DNA of 64,000 nucleotides from Anaerolineales bacterium. Its GTDB lineage: Bacteria > Chloroflexota > Anaerolineae > Anaerolineales > UBA4823. Made by a program: the position numbers and the translations under genes. Of this stretch, positions 51,313 to 60,236 are shown piece after piece. Below the pieces are notes generated by a model. The model saw only the letters and a list, made by a program, of their open reading frames with translations, had not been told where the DNA came from and ran no database searches. The stretch spans positions 1 to 64,000 of the forward strand of contig JAFGJM010000038.1 of assembly GCA_016929095.1 (NCBI GenBank), written 5' to 3'. How positions within the stretch are numbered: position 1 is the stretch's first letter; each line of letters begins with the position of its first letter.

Positions 51313-51771
51313 CTAACTCACTTTTTGCTGACATTCCTCACACAAGCCGTAAAACACAAGCTGGTGACGTGAAACCTGAAAGTTGCATTTTTCTTCGATC
51401 TCCTGATTTAAATTCTGGATACCGGAAATGATATCGCCGTCGAAAATTCTGTTGCAATGGGTGCATATCAAATGCGGGTGGGAATAAGGTTTATTTCCAT
51501 CATAATGGCTGTCGTTATGAAGATCGATTTCTAACACTTCACCTTCATCCTTCAACAAAGCAAGTGTTTTGTAAATCGTTGCCAGGCTGATGGTAGGAAA
51601 TTGCCGGCGTAAAGCTTCATACAATTGAGTAGCGTTGGGGTGTCCTTCAGAAGCTGCCAATAATCGTATCAGCGCCAGGCGGTGAGATGTGATCCGACCG
51701 CCGCTTTCCCGGATCTTTGTCAGCATTTTTTTATATCGAAATTCTGGGTCAATTTTATTATTGATAATCAT
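51313..51771 (-). CDS. perR: PerR-type Fur-family peroxide regulator
   Basis: This 152-residue Fur-superfamily repressor has a winged helix at about 15-80 (SLATIYKTLALL). Structural-zinc cysteines are C103, C106, C144 and C147. The regulatory metal ligands line up with those of Bacillus PerR: H44, D91, H98, H100 and D111; the aspartate at 111 (RIFDGD) is the residue that distinguishes PerR from Fur, which has glutamate there. It is thus predicted to sense hydrogen peroxide by histidine oxidation. A Fur-family box overlaps its start codon, indicating autoregulation. Next to it lies the catalase gene. Confidence 0.88.
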   Translation of the reverse strand: MIINNKIDPEFRYKKMLTKIRESGGRITSHRLALIRLLAASEGHPNATQLYEALRRQFPTISLATIYKTLALLKDEGEVLEIDLHNDSHYDGNKPYSHPHLICTHCNRIFDGDIISGIQNLNQEIEEKCNFQVSRHQLVFYGLCEECQQKVS

Positions 51772-51776
51772 TATCT
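51762..51776. promoter_or_regulatory. Fur/PerR box overlapping the perR start
   Basis: TGATAAT-C-ATTATCT (51762-51776) matches 7-1-7 with one arm mismatch and covers the ATG of perR at 51769-51771. Binding there would repress the gene itself. Confidence 0.75.
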
Positions 51777-51919
51777 ACAACTAACGATTATTATATAATT
51801 AAACTGATCAAGAATCAAGAGGCAATCTGAAATAATCCCACAATTATGCAAGGTTATCTTTACAACCCCATTTTAATTAGATAGTATAATCTTAAATATT
51901 CGAGACAATCTAACTGTTA

Positions 51920-54900
51920 GTGAAATCTCTCAATCGGCAAAAATATCAATTTCACGCCAATAGCGGTATGCAGCGGAAAATCCTTTCTCTTATTTTGATA
52001 TGCGTAAGTTTCAGTCTCTCAGGCTGGATACAAATCCCCAATAAACGCGCCATCCGCGTGGGGGTCTATGAAAACGCCCCCAAGATTTTCACCGCCGATG
52101 ACGGTTCTATCACAGGTTTCTGGCCAGACTTGATCCGTGAAATGGCCAAACAAGAAGACTGGGAAATCATTTGGGTGACTGGCACATGGGAAGAATGTCT
52201 TGCCAGACTAGAAAATAACGAAATCGATATGTTGCCGGATGTGGGTTGGACGGAAGAGCGCGCTGCCAAATATTCATTTTCCAACGAAACTGTATTGGTA
52301 AGCTGGGCGAGAGTATATGTCCCCAAAGGTTCAGATATCGAAACCATCCTTGATCTGGAGGGTAAAAAAGTTGCCGGCTTAGCAGGAAGCTTGAATTTCG
52401 ATGGTCCGGAGGGCATCAAACAACTCAGCCAAAAATTCGATGTCCAAAGTACATTCATAGCAAAAAGCAGTTATCAGGAAGTATTCCAGGCATTAGAACT
52501 GAAAGAAGTGGACGCCGGTGTTACCAATAAAGATTTTGGTGACCTGAACGAGCAAAATTATGACATCGAAAGAACCCCCATCGTCATCCAACCCACCCGT
52601 CTCCAATTTGCTTTTACCAAAGGCGCCGAATTATCACCCTATCTTATTAAATCCATTGATACAAACGTGAAAGCGCTGAAATCCGATCCGGATTCAATGT
52701 ATTATAAAGCTCAGGATCATTATCTTGGCGGAAGTTCGGTTACGGGGCTTATTGAAATTATTCCCCCCTGGATGAACAATTTATTACTGGCTGGAGGCGG
52801 GATTATCCTCTTTCTGCTGGCGGTAAGCGTCACATCCGGGATACAGGTGCGGCGTCAAACTGCAAAATTAAGCGCTAGCGAAACCCGCCATCGCGCCTTA
52901 CTCGAGAATATCCCCGACATGATTTTTCGCGTAAGCGGGGAGGGGCAATTTCTGGATTATCACTCGACGGTTGAGAATAGTCTTTATATAAAACCACAAG
53001 ATTTTTTAGGGAAAACTGTAAGCGATATTCTTCCTCCCGATCTGGCGCAATCTATGATGGAAAAAGCAAGACTGGCGCTCGAAAGCGGCGAAATTCAATT
53101 ATTTGAATATCAATTAACGCTCGATGATGGCATTCACGATTTTGAAGCGCGTTATACAGCCAGCGGGAAGGATGAAGTGATCGCCATTATTCGTGATATT
53201 TCAGCCCGCAAAAAAGCTGAAAAGGATTTGCGCGAAAGCCAGCAGCGCTACCAAACCCTGGCGTTAGCCTCTCCGGTGGGCATTTTTCATGCAGACAATT
53301 CCGGTAAAACCACTTACGTAAACCCAACCTGGTGTCAGATGGCCGGGATTTCAGCCGATGAGGCCCTGGGGTTGGGTTGGCTCAAAGCGGTTCATCCTGA
53401 AGATAGAGCCATGATAGAAACAAATTGGATTAAAAACACCCAGGCGCAAAGTCCATCCGGCGCAGACTATCGCTTTATCCACCCGGATGGATCAATTGTT
53501 TGGGTAGTAGGGCAGGCAGTCCCGGAGAAAAATGCTGAGGGTGAAGTCATTGGTTATGTTGGCACGATCACAGATATTACCGAACGCAAACAAACCGAGA
53601 AGGCGTTGCAGCGGGCGATAGTGTCGGAACGTGCAGCATTAGCAGAAACCAAAACAATTCATTCCGCCAACCTTGCACTATCCCATTCGCTGGATTTGGA
53701 TGAGATCCTGGAATTACTGCTCGACCATTTGAGCCAGATTGTCCCCTACGATCATGCTGCCGTTATGCTGCTGGATAATAACAACCAGTTGACCGTATAC
53801 GCCATGCGCGGTTATACAATCCGCAGTGACACTTTACCAATCGGCAATCTGCGCTTCGATGCATCCATAAACCCGGTCGTTGAGTCGGTTATCGAAAATT
53901 CACGCTGCCTTTCCGTGGATGACACCCGCCAATACCCCGATTGGAAATATCCCTTTGGAATTCCGTCGGGAATTAGCTGGATGGGCGTACCGTTAATAGC
54001 CGGCGGGCAGGTACTTGGGCTGTATTCACTCAATAAAACATCCCCTGGATTTTTCACGAAAGAATACCAGGAATTGGCGGAAACGATTGCCGCCCAGGCT
54101 GCCATTGCCATCCAGAACGCCAAATTACACAAAGAACTTCAGGCTTATGCTTCCGATTTGGAACAGCGCGTTTCCGACCGCACGGCAGAGCTGGCAAAGC
54201 GCGTCTCAGAAGTGGAAAATCTCAACACCAGCATGGTTAAATTGATGGAAGATTTGCAATCAGCTCTGGAAAAGGCAGAAAGCGCCGACCGGCTAAAATC
54301 AGCCTTTTTAGCAACCATGTCACATGAATTACGCACTCCGCTGAATTCCATCATCGGTTTTTCCGGTATATTATTGCAAAAAATGGTCGGTCCGCTGAGC
54401 GACGAACAAGAGAAACAACTGAAAATGGTACAGGATAGCGCCCGCCACCTGCTTGAATTGATAAACGATGTGCTCGATATTTCCAAAATCGAAGCCGATC
54501 AATTGGTAATAAGCTGCGAACCATTTGACATGCAAACAGCCATCCAAAAAAGTATAGATAAAATCAGACCAATGGCAGAGAAGAAAGGTTTGGCTTTTAC
54601 CAGTGATATTTCCCCGCAAATTGGTGAAATTTCAGCCGACCGCCGCAGGGTGGAACAAATCTTGCTTAACCTGCTTAATAACGCCGTTAAGTTCACCGAG
54701 CAAGGCGAAGTTCACCTCGAATGTCAAATAGAAAACGATCGCGTTGTGACTCGTGTGAAGGATACCGGCATTGGCATCAAAGCGGAAGATTTTTCGACTC
54801 TGTTCAAACCTTTCAGGCAGATCAACACCGGAATTTCGCGCCAATATGAGGGCACCGGTTTGGGTTTATCCATTTGTAAACGCCTGGTCGAATTAATGGG

Positions 54901-54967
54901 CGGAGAAATCTGGGCCGAAAGCGAGCCGGGCATCGGAAGTACTTTTACATTTACATTACCCGTATAA
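51920..54967 (+). CDS. Membrane sensor histidine kinase with solute-binding, PAS and GAF domains
   Basis: This 1,015-residue kinase has an N-terminal signal segment and an SBP_bac_3-type external ligand domain (about 45-275; IRVGVYENAPKIF, DMLPDVGWTEERA). A membrane helix follows (about 283-305), then two PAS domains (about 320-430 and 440-560), a GAF domain (about 590-735) and a coiled-coil. HisKA has H802 in MSHELRTPLNS. The HATPase domain has the N box NLLNNAVKF and G boxes DTGIGI and GTGLGLS. An amino-acid- or small-molecule-type ligand outside probably controls the phosphorelay. The frame starts at GTG 51920, and ATG 51968 is an alternative; neither has a good ribosome site. It forms an operon with the two regulators downstream. 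Confidence 0.9.
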   Translation: MKSLNRQKYQFHANSGMQRKILSLILICVSFSLSGWIQIPNKRAIRVGVYENAPKIFTADDGSITGFWPDLIREMAKQEDWEIIWVTGTWEECLARLENNEIDMLPDVGWTEERAAKYSFSNETVLVSWARVYVPKGSDIETILDLEGKKVAGLAGSLNFDGPEGIKQLSQKFDVQSTFIAKSSYQEVFQALELKEVDAGVTNKDFGDLNEQNYDIERTPIVIQPTRLQFAFTKGAELSPYLIKSIDTNVKALKSDPDSMYYKAQDHYLGGSSVTGLIEIIPPWMNNLLLAGGGIILFLLAVSVTSGIQVRRQTAKLSASETRHRALLENIPDMIFRVSGEGQFLDYHSTVENSLYIKPQDFLGKTVSDILPPDLAQSMMEKARLALESGEIQLFEYQLTLDDGIHDFEARYTASGKDEVIAIIRDISARKKAEKDLRESQQRYQTLALASPVGIFHADNSGKTTYVNPTWCQMAGISADEALGLGWLKAVHPEDRAMIETNWIKNTQAQSPSGADYRFIHPDGSIVWVVGQAVPEKNAEGEVIGYVGTITDITERKQTEKALQRAIVSERAALAETKTIHSANLALSHSLDLDEILELLLDHLSQIVPYDHAAVMLLDNNNQLTVYAMRGYTIRSDTLPIGNLRFDASINPVVESVIENSRCLSVDDTRQYPDWKYPFGIPSGISWMGVPLIAGGQVLGLYSLNKTSPGFFTKEYQELAETIAAQAAIAIQNAKLHKELQAYASDLEQRVSDRTAELAKRVSEVENLNTSMVKLMEDLQSALEKAESADRLKSAFLATMSHELRTPLNSIIGFSGILLQKMVGPLSDEQEKQLKMVQDSARHLLELINDVLDISKIEADQLVISCEPFDMQTAIQKSIDKIRPMAEKKGLAFTSDISPQIGEISADRRRVEQILLNLLNNAVKFTEQGEVHLECQIENDRVVTRVKDTGIGIKAEDFSTLFKPFRQINTGISRQYEGTGLGLSICKRLVELMGGEIWAESEPGIGSTFTFTLPV

Positions 54968-54978
54968 ATGAGTTAACC

Positions 54979-55341
54979 ATGAAAACGAAAATTCTTGTCA
55001 TTGAAGATAACGAACAAAACATGTATTTGACCACCTTTATTCTTGAAAAGCACGATTTTCAGGTAATACAAGCACGCAATGGCGTCGATGGCATTTCGCT
55101 GGCAAGCCAGCATATCCCTCATTTGATCTTGTTGGATATTCAACTTCCGGTTATGGATGGATATGCCGTGGCAAGTGAATTACGAAAAAACCCGGCGTTA
55201 ACCGATGTCCCTATTGTCGCAGTTACATCCTACGCCATGCCCGGAGACCGTGAACGTGCGATGGAAGCCGGATGCACCGGTTATATCGAAAAGCCGATCA
55301 ATCCGGAAACATTCGTAACTGAAATCAAACAATTTCTGTAA
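54979..55341 (+). CDS. Single-domain response regulator (CheY/DivK-like)
   Basis: This 120-residue receiver domain alone has the acidic pocket E9-D10 and phosphoacceptor D53 (LLDIQLPVMDGY), and the conserved lysine in YIEKPINP near 107. It has no output domain, so it works by protein contacts or by relaying phosphate. It begins 11 bp after the kinase and is followed 23 bp later by the HD-GYP protein. It is likely to take phosphate from the kinase and pass a signal on, as DivK-type proteins do. Confidence 0.92.
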   Translation: MKTKILVIEDNEQNMYLTTFILEKHDFQVIQARNGVDGISLASQHIPHLILLDIQLPVMDGYAVASELRKNPALTDVPIVAVTSYAMPGDRERAMEAGCTGYIEKPINPETFVTEIKQFL

Positions 55342-55364
55342 ACAAAAACGCCGGGGAGAACACC

Positions 55365-57452
55365 ATGAAAAAAATCCTGATCGTAGACGATAACCCACAA
55401 AACCTGTACCTGCTGGAAATTCTATTAAAAACCCACGGGTACGAAGTAGAACAGGCAACCAATGGTATTGAAGCGCTGGAAATTGCCCGCGCAAATCCTC
55501 CAAACATCATAATTTCCGATATCCTGATGCCCGGCATGGATGGATTTAGCCTGTGCCGCTCCTGGAAAACCGATGAACGGCTCAAAAATATCCCGTTTGT
55601 TGTATATACCGCCACCTATACCGATCCTAAAGATGAGAAATTCGCTCTCAGCCTGGGTGCAGAGCGCTTCATTGTAAAACCCATGGAACCAGATGAATTC
55701 ATCATGGTTATTCGAGAAATAATCCAGGAGCATGAAGTCGGAGGCTATACCGCTTCACAAGGATCGATTGAAAAAGAAGACGAATACTACAAAGAATACA
55801 GCGAAACTCTTATCCGCAAGCTGGAAAATAAAATGATCCAGACGCAGGAGATCAATAAACGCCTGGCTTCTCTTTACCAGGCCAGTTGCGACCTGACCTC
55901 CATCCAGGATCTATCCGACATTATCCATCATGTTTTACGCGCTCTAGTAGATACAGCCGGTTACCAACAAGCCGATTACTTCCAATTTGATTTAAAACAA
56001 AAAAAGTTATCCTTGCTGGATGCTATAGGATTTCCTGAAGAAACAATTAAAATCTATAAAGAAAAGTTAAATATAAAGCTAGGGCAAGAGCAAGGATTAG
56101 TTGGGTTGACAGCCCAAGAAGGGCGTATCATCAACGTCCCTGATATTTCGAAAGAACCGCGTTGGGTTATGACCGATCCCGCCATCCAATCGGCTTTATC
56201 GATACCGGTCATATATGAACGGCAGTTATTTGGGGTCATCTTATTATGCAGCGCCGAGAAAAATGCTTTCACTCCAGAAGATGAGCGCAACATCTCTACC
56301 CTTGCCAATAGTCTAGCAATTGCTATTGAAAATGAGAATAATCGTGAGCGAGTCCAAAAACAACTCCAGCATTTATCTGCGTTGCATAACATCGATTTAG
56401 CGATCAAAGGCAGTACCGATTTAAACGCCGTTCTAAATATTTTCCTCGACCATCTCACAAAACAATTGAACATCGACGCAGCGGATGTACTGCTCTATAA
56501 CTCTACAGTATTAACTTACGAATTAGCCGCCCGGCGCGGTTTCAACACACGCGCAATCGACAACCAGGAACTGCGGCGCGAAAAAAGCCCGGCAGAGAGA
56601 GTGATCATTGATCGGCGCACCATTCATTTATCTCAATTTGCGAATATTGAGAATTCGCCGCTATTCACCGCACTATGTAAAGCAGAAGGCTTCTCCGACT
56701 ACTTCGGTACGCCTTTGATCGTTAAAGGTGAGGTAAAAGGGGTATTGGAAGCTTTTCATCGCACACCATTCGACCCCGATGCGGAATGGATAGAATTCTT
56801 CGAAACCCTGGCAGGTCAGGCTGCTATTGCGATAGACAATGCCGAGATGTTTGATGGTTTATTGCGCTCAAATATCGAATTGAGATTGGCTTATGATGCG
56901 ACCATCGAAGGGTGGTCGCGGGTGGTGAATCTGCGCCTCCATGAAACCGAAAGCCGCGCCCAAGAAATGGTAGAACTCACGGTGCAACTCGCCCGCAGCA
57001 TGGGAATTAACGATGCCGAGTTAGTGCATATTCAACGCGGCGTTTTGCTGCATGATCTTGGAATGATCGGTGTTCCGGATGCCGTTTTATTTAAAGCTGA
57101 AGCGCTTACGGAGGGTGAATGGGTTGAAATGCGAAAACACCCGCTATATGCATTTGAGATGTTGTCGCCCATTAAATATCTTCAAAAAGCTCTGGATATC
57201 CCTTATTGCCACCATGAAAAATGGGACGGCACGGGTTATCCACGCGGCTTGAAAGGTGAGCGTATCCCCCTTGTGGCGCGCATCTTTGCGATCGTGGATG
57301 TATGGGATGCCCTGCGTTCAAACCGCCCATTCCGTAAAGCCTGGCATGAGGATAAAGCGCTGGAATATATCCGGGAACAATCCGGAAAACACTTTGATCC
57401 CGCGGTTGTCAGGGCATTTCTAAATCTATTGACGAAAAAAGAAATCCAATAA
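55365..57452 (+). CDS. REC-GAF-GAF-HD-GYP phosphodiesterase
   Basis: This 695-residue protein has a receiver domain (about 1-120; phosphoacceptor D52), a coiled-coil linker and two GAF domains (about 175-325 and 340-500). The C-terminal HD-GYP domain (about 525-690) has HDLGMIGVPDAVLFK, then HHEKWDGTGYPRGLKGERIP. HD-GYP domains hydrolyse cyclic di-GMP (or related dinucleotides) at a bi-iron centre, and all core residues appear present. GGGGAG precedes the ATG. Together with the kinase and the single REC protein it makes a complete phosphorelay that controls c-di-GMP breakdown. The decayed GGDEF gene 3.3 kb upstream of the kinase could be a lost partner. Confidence 0.92.
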   Translation: MKKILIVDDNPQNLYLLEILLKTHGYEVEQATNGIEALEIARANPPNIIISDILMPGMDGFSLCRSWKTDERLKNIPFVVYTATYTDPKDEKFALSLGAERFIVKPMEPDEFIMVIREIIQEHEVGGYTASQGSIEKEDEYYKEYSETLIRKLENKMIQTQEINKRLASLYQASCDLTSIQDLSDIIHHVLRALVDTAGYQQADYFQFDLKQKKLSLLDAIGFPEETIKIYKEKLNIKLGQEQGLVGLTAQEGRIINVPDISKEPRWVMTDPAIQSALSIPVIYERQLFGVILLCSAEKNAFTPEDERNISTLANSLAIAIENENNRERVQKQLQHLSALHNIDLAIKGSTDLNAVLNIFLDHLTKQLNIDAADVLLYNSTVLTYELAARRGFNTRAIDNQELRREKSPAERVIIDRRTIHLSQFANIENSPLFTALCKAEGFSDYFGTPLIVKGEVKGVLEAFHRTPFDPDAEWIEFFETLAGQAAIAIDNAEMFDGLLRSNIELRLAYDATIEGWSRVVNLRLHETESRAQEMVELTVQLARSMGINDAELVHIQRGVLLHDLGMIGVPDAVLFKAEALTEGEWVEMRKHPLYAFEMLSPIKYLQKALDIPYCHHEKWDGTGYPRGLKGERIPLVARIFAIVDVWDALRSNRPFRKAWHEDKALEYIREQSGKHFDPAVVRAFLNLLTKKEIQ

Positions 57453-57460
57453 CCGGATGG

Positions 57461-59245
57461 TTATATTTTCTTTGATATATCCTCTTTTGCCCTATCGATG
57501 AAAGCAGATATGGGGATAGGACCCAGATTTTCACCATTGCGCAGGCGCAATGCCACCTGATTGTTTTCGATTTCTTTATCTCCGATCACCAGCATATACG
57601 GGATTTTCTGCTTTTGGGCGTCGCGGATCTTGGCGTTCATGCGTTCCGAGCGGTCATCCACCATCACGCGTAATTTTTCCTGGCGCAGCTTTGCGGCAGC
57701 TTCTCTGGCAAAATCAACATGGCGGTCGGCGATAGGGATCAGTGCGGCTTGAACAGGGGAAAGCCACACGGGGAATGCGCCGGCATAGTATTCAATGAGC
57801 ACACCGAAGAAGCGTTCCAGGCTGCCCAGTAAAGCCCGATGTATCATATAAGGACGGTGAGGCTGCCCGTCTTCGCCAATATAGGTCAGGTCGAACCGAT
57901 CGGGGAGATTGAAATCGAATTGAATAGTCGTAAGCTGCCACTCACGCCCAATGGCATCACTCACTTTAAGATCGATTTTAGGGCCATAAAAAGCGCCGCC
58001 ACCCGGATCAAGTTTATAGGTAACTTTGGCGCGTTTTAAAGATTCTTCCAGGGCTGCCTCCGCAGCATGCCAGCGCTCCGGTTCGCCCACCGACTTTTCA
58101 GGCATCGTGCTTAGATAAGCCTGGATATCGCTGAAGCCAAAGCTGCGCAGGATGTGCAGACTGAAATCAAGCACAAAATCGATCTCTGAGGGCATTTGAT
58201 CCGGACGGCAAAAATGGTGCGCATCATCCTGCGTGAAGCCACGCACCCGCATCAACCCATGTAATACACCGCTGCGCTCGTAGCGATAGACCGTGCCTTC
58301 TTCGGCGTATCGAATGGGAAACTCACGATACGATCGGATCGTATTCTTATAGATATGGATATGAAAAGGACAATTCATCGGTTTAAGAAAATATTGCTGC
58401 CCGTCGATGTCCACCGGCGAGTACATATTCTCTTTGTAAAAACCTAAATGCCCGCTGGTTTCCCACAATTTGGATTTCCCGATATGAGGCGTGTAAACAA
58501 ACTCGTATCCATTGGCCTCGTGTTCTTCACTCCAAAAGTTTTCGATGATCTTGCGGATCTTACCGCCTTTAGGATGCCAGAGGATCAAACCGGCGCCAAT
58601 CTCATCAACAGTGCTGAATAAATCCAGTTCTTGACCGAGTTTGCGGTGATCGCGCTTTTTGGCTTCTTCAAGGCGCCACAGGTACTCTTTCAATTCATCG
58701 GGTTTATTCCAGGCGGTACCATAAATACGTTGCAGCATAGGGCGTTTCTCATCCCCTCGCCAATACGCCCCGGCTACCGATAAGAGCTTCACGGCTTGAG
58801 GGTTGATCTGGGACGAATTTTCCACGTGCGGGCCGCGGCAAAGGTCCACAAACTTATCTTGAGAATAGATAGAGATCTGGGGCTTTTCATCTGTGGGATT
58901 CCCATCCTCATCCAGGTTTCCTTCTTCCAACCCGGCAATCAGTTCGAGTTTAAAAGGCTGGTCCTTGAATATTTCTTTTGCTTCTTCTGCGCTTACATCC
59001 TTGCGAACAAATTCAACTTTCGATTGAATGATGGCGCGCATCCGTTTTTCGATGCTTTCCAGGTCTTCCATAGTCAATGGGCGCGGAAGATCGAAATCGT
59101 AGTAAAAACCATCATCGATGGCAGGGCCAATAGCTACTTTTCCTTCCGGGAATTTTTCCAACACAGCCTGAGCCATAATATGGGATGCAGAATGCCTTAT
59201 CCGATATAAGTGTGATTCTTCATAAGGTACATTTTCATCGGCCAT
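57461..59245 (-). CDS. thrS: Threonyl-tRNA synthetase lacking the TGS domain
   Basis: This 594-residue class II synthetase charges tRNA-Thr. It begins directly at the second additional (editing-related) domain (HLYRIRHSASHIMAQAVLE), so the N-terminal TGS domain of about 60 residues found in the E. coli enzyme is absent. The catalytic-zinc ligand cysteine is in MNCPFHIHIYK. The HGLMRVRGFTQDDAHHF segment and motif 3 (HRALLGSLERFF) are typical, and an anticodon-binding domain ends the protein. I chose ATG 59243-59245 with GGAGG upstream. A T-box riboswitch (59275-59540) controls it. Confidence 0.95.
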   Translation of the reverse strand: MADENVPYEESHLYRIRHSASHIMAQAVLEKFPEGKVAIGPAIDDGFYYDFDLPRPLTMEDLESIEKRMRAIIQSKVEFVRKDVSAEEAKEIFKDQPFKLELIAGLEEGNLDEDGNPTDEKPQISIYSQDKFVDLCRGPHVENSSQINPQAVKLLSVAGAYWRGDEKRPMLQRIYGTAWNKPDELKEYLWRLEEAKKRDHRKLGQELDLFSTVDEIGAGLILWHPKGGKIRKIIENFWSEEHEANGYEFVYTPHIGKSKLWETSGHLGFYKENMYSPVDIDGQQYFLKPMNCPFHIHIYKNTIRSYREFPIRYAEEGTVYRYERSGVLHGLMRVRGFTQDDAHHFCRPDQMPSEIDFVLDFSLHILRSFGFSDIQAYLSTMPEKSVGEPERWHAAEAALEESLKRAKVTYKLDPGGGAFYGPKIDLKVSDAIGREWQLTTIQFDFNLPDRFDLTYIGEDGQPHRPYMIHRALLGSLERFFGVLIEYYAGAFPVWLSPVQAALIPIADRHVDFAREAAAKLRQEKLRVMVDDRSERMNAKIRDAQKQKIPYMLVIGDKEIENNQVALRLRNGENLGPIPISAFIDRAKEDISKKI

Positions 59246-59274
59246 TTTTTCCTCCAATGATACTAACGATAATA

Positions 59275-59540
59275 ATAAAAATCTCTCGTCCCATTTGGGG
59301 CGAGAGTTTAAAGCCACGCGGTTCCACCCAATTTAACCCATCGTTCGGATTATCTTAGAGGACCGATAACGGGGTCAACCGTTCACCATACTTGGGTATT
59401 CACCCTTTCCGGATTACGCTCGCAGTTGGTTTTCATTGCGATTTTCCAAAAGGTACTTCCAGCCCAAGGCACCTTCTCTCTGTCGGAAATCATCCCAATT
59501 ACTCGTCCTGGTCAATGCGTTCCTGTTCAATTGCATAAAT
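59275..59540 (-). promoter_or_regulatory. Threonine T-box riboswitch of thrS
   Basis: On the minus strand the leader has the T-box sequence GGGTGGAACCGCG at 59329-59317, which pairs with the tRNA acceptor end and forms the antiterminator. It is followed by a terminator stem (59283-59292 with 59297-59306) and a T-run. Upstream, stem I contains an AGAGA region with GGTGCC and a specifier loop reading GAAAACCAACTGCGAG. The ACC there (59430-59428) codes for threonine, which agrees with the downstream gene. When uncharged tRNA-Thr binds, transcription continues into thrS. T-boxes are mostly a Gram-positive device but are known in Chloroflexi. Confidence 0.95.
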
Positions 59541-59633
59541 TATACATCAGTTTTGGATTTTAATGGCGATAATTTTTATATTGATTATAAACTTTTCATC
59601 TTTCACGAAGTGACAAGGTTGAATCCGGGTAAA

Positions 59634-59682
59634 AAAATCCTGCTACCGGGATCGTCAATCCCCGTAGCAGGATTTTTCTTTT
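59634..59682 (-). terminator. Terminator after the Dps-like ferritin gene
   Basis: A 17-bp stem (59636-59652 with 59658-59674, one mismatch) has a 5-base loop. On the minus strand it is followed by a run of seven T. It lies about 60 bp after the ferritin stop and ends that transcript. Confidence 0.88.
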
Positions 59683-59741
59683 ACCAATTTAAATTAACTG
59701 ATAACGAACTAATGATTCGGATCGAAACCCTGATTTTCCAA

Positions 59742-60236
59742 TTACCTCATCATCAAAGTTTCCAAATCCTCATCGAGGGATTGCAAATCTTCTTCGTGCT
59801 CCACTTCTTCTTCAAGTATCGTTAGAACAATATTATAGGTGACCGGATCTTTATCCTTCACCAATTGCAGTAATTTTTGATATACATCAATGGCGCATTG
59901 CTCGCCCTTGATATTTTGCGCCAGGATCACTTTAACAAAGGGATCTGAAGGAGTTTCATATCCACAATGTGTGTGCTTGAACCACTCTTCCGGGTGGATC
60001 AGGGGTGTTCCACCTAATTGCAGGATGCGCATTGCCAACATATCGGCGTGGTTCAATTCTTCGGTGGCATGCAAAAGCAACTCGGAAGCAACCGCATCTT
60101 TCATCGGCCCTTTGACGATTTTGGCTCCCAGCCAATATTGATAATATGCCAGCCATTCATCCGCAAATGCCTTGTTGAGGAGCTTTAGCAGTTCTTCTAC
60201 ATCCATACCCACAATCTGACGTCCTTTTGTACCCAT
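59742..60236 (-). CDS. Dps-like ferritin (DPSL/thioferritin type)
   Basis: This 164-residue four-helix di-iron protein has ligand-type residues E27, E60-x2-H63, E112 and E144-x2-H147, the pattern of bacterioferritin-like active sites. Two cysteines, C91 (HTHCGYE) and C114 (GEQCAI), sit near the iron site. That is the feature of the DPSL or thioferritin group, which consumes hydrogen peroxide while storing iron. I chose ATG 60234-60236 with AAGGAA upstream; the frame opens at 60329 without support. It fits the peroxide-defence genes in this window, though no Fur box is visible at its promoter. Confidence 0.85.
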   Translation of the reverse strand: MGTKGRQIVGMDVEELLKLLNKAFADEWLAYYQYWLGAKIVKGPMKDAVASELLLHATEELNHADMLAMRILQLGGTPLIHPEEWFKHTHCGYETPSDPFVKVILAQNIKGEQCAIDVYQKLLQLVKDKDPVTYNIVLTILEEEVEHEEDLQSLDEDLETLMMR

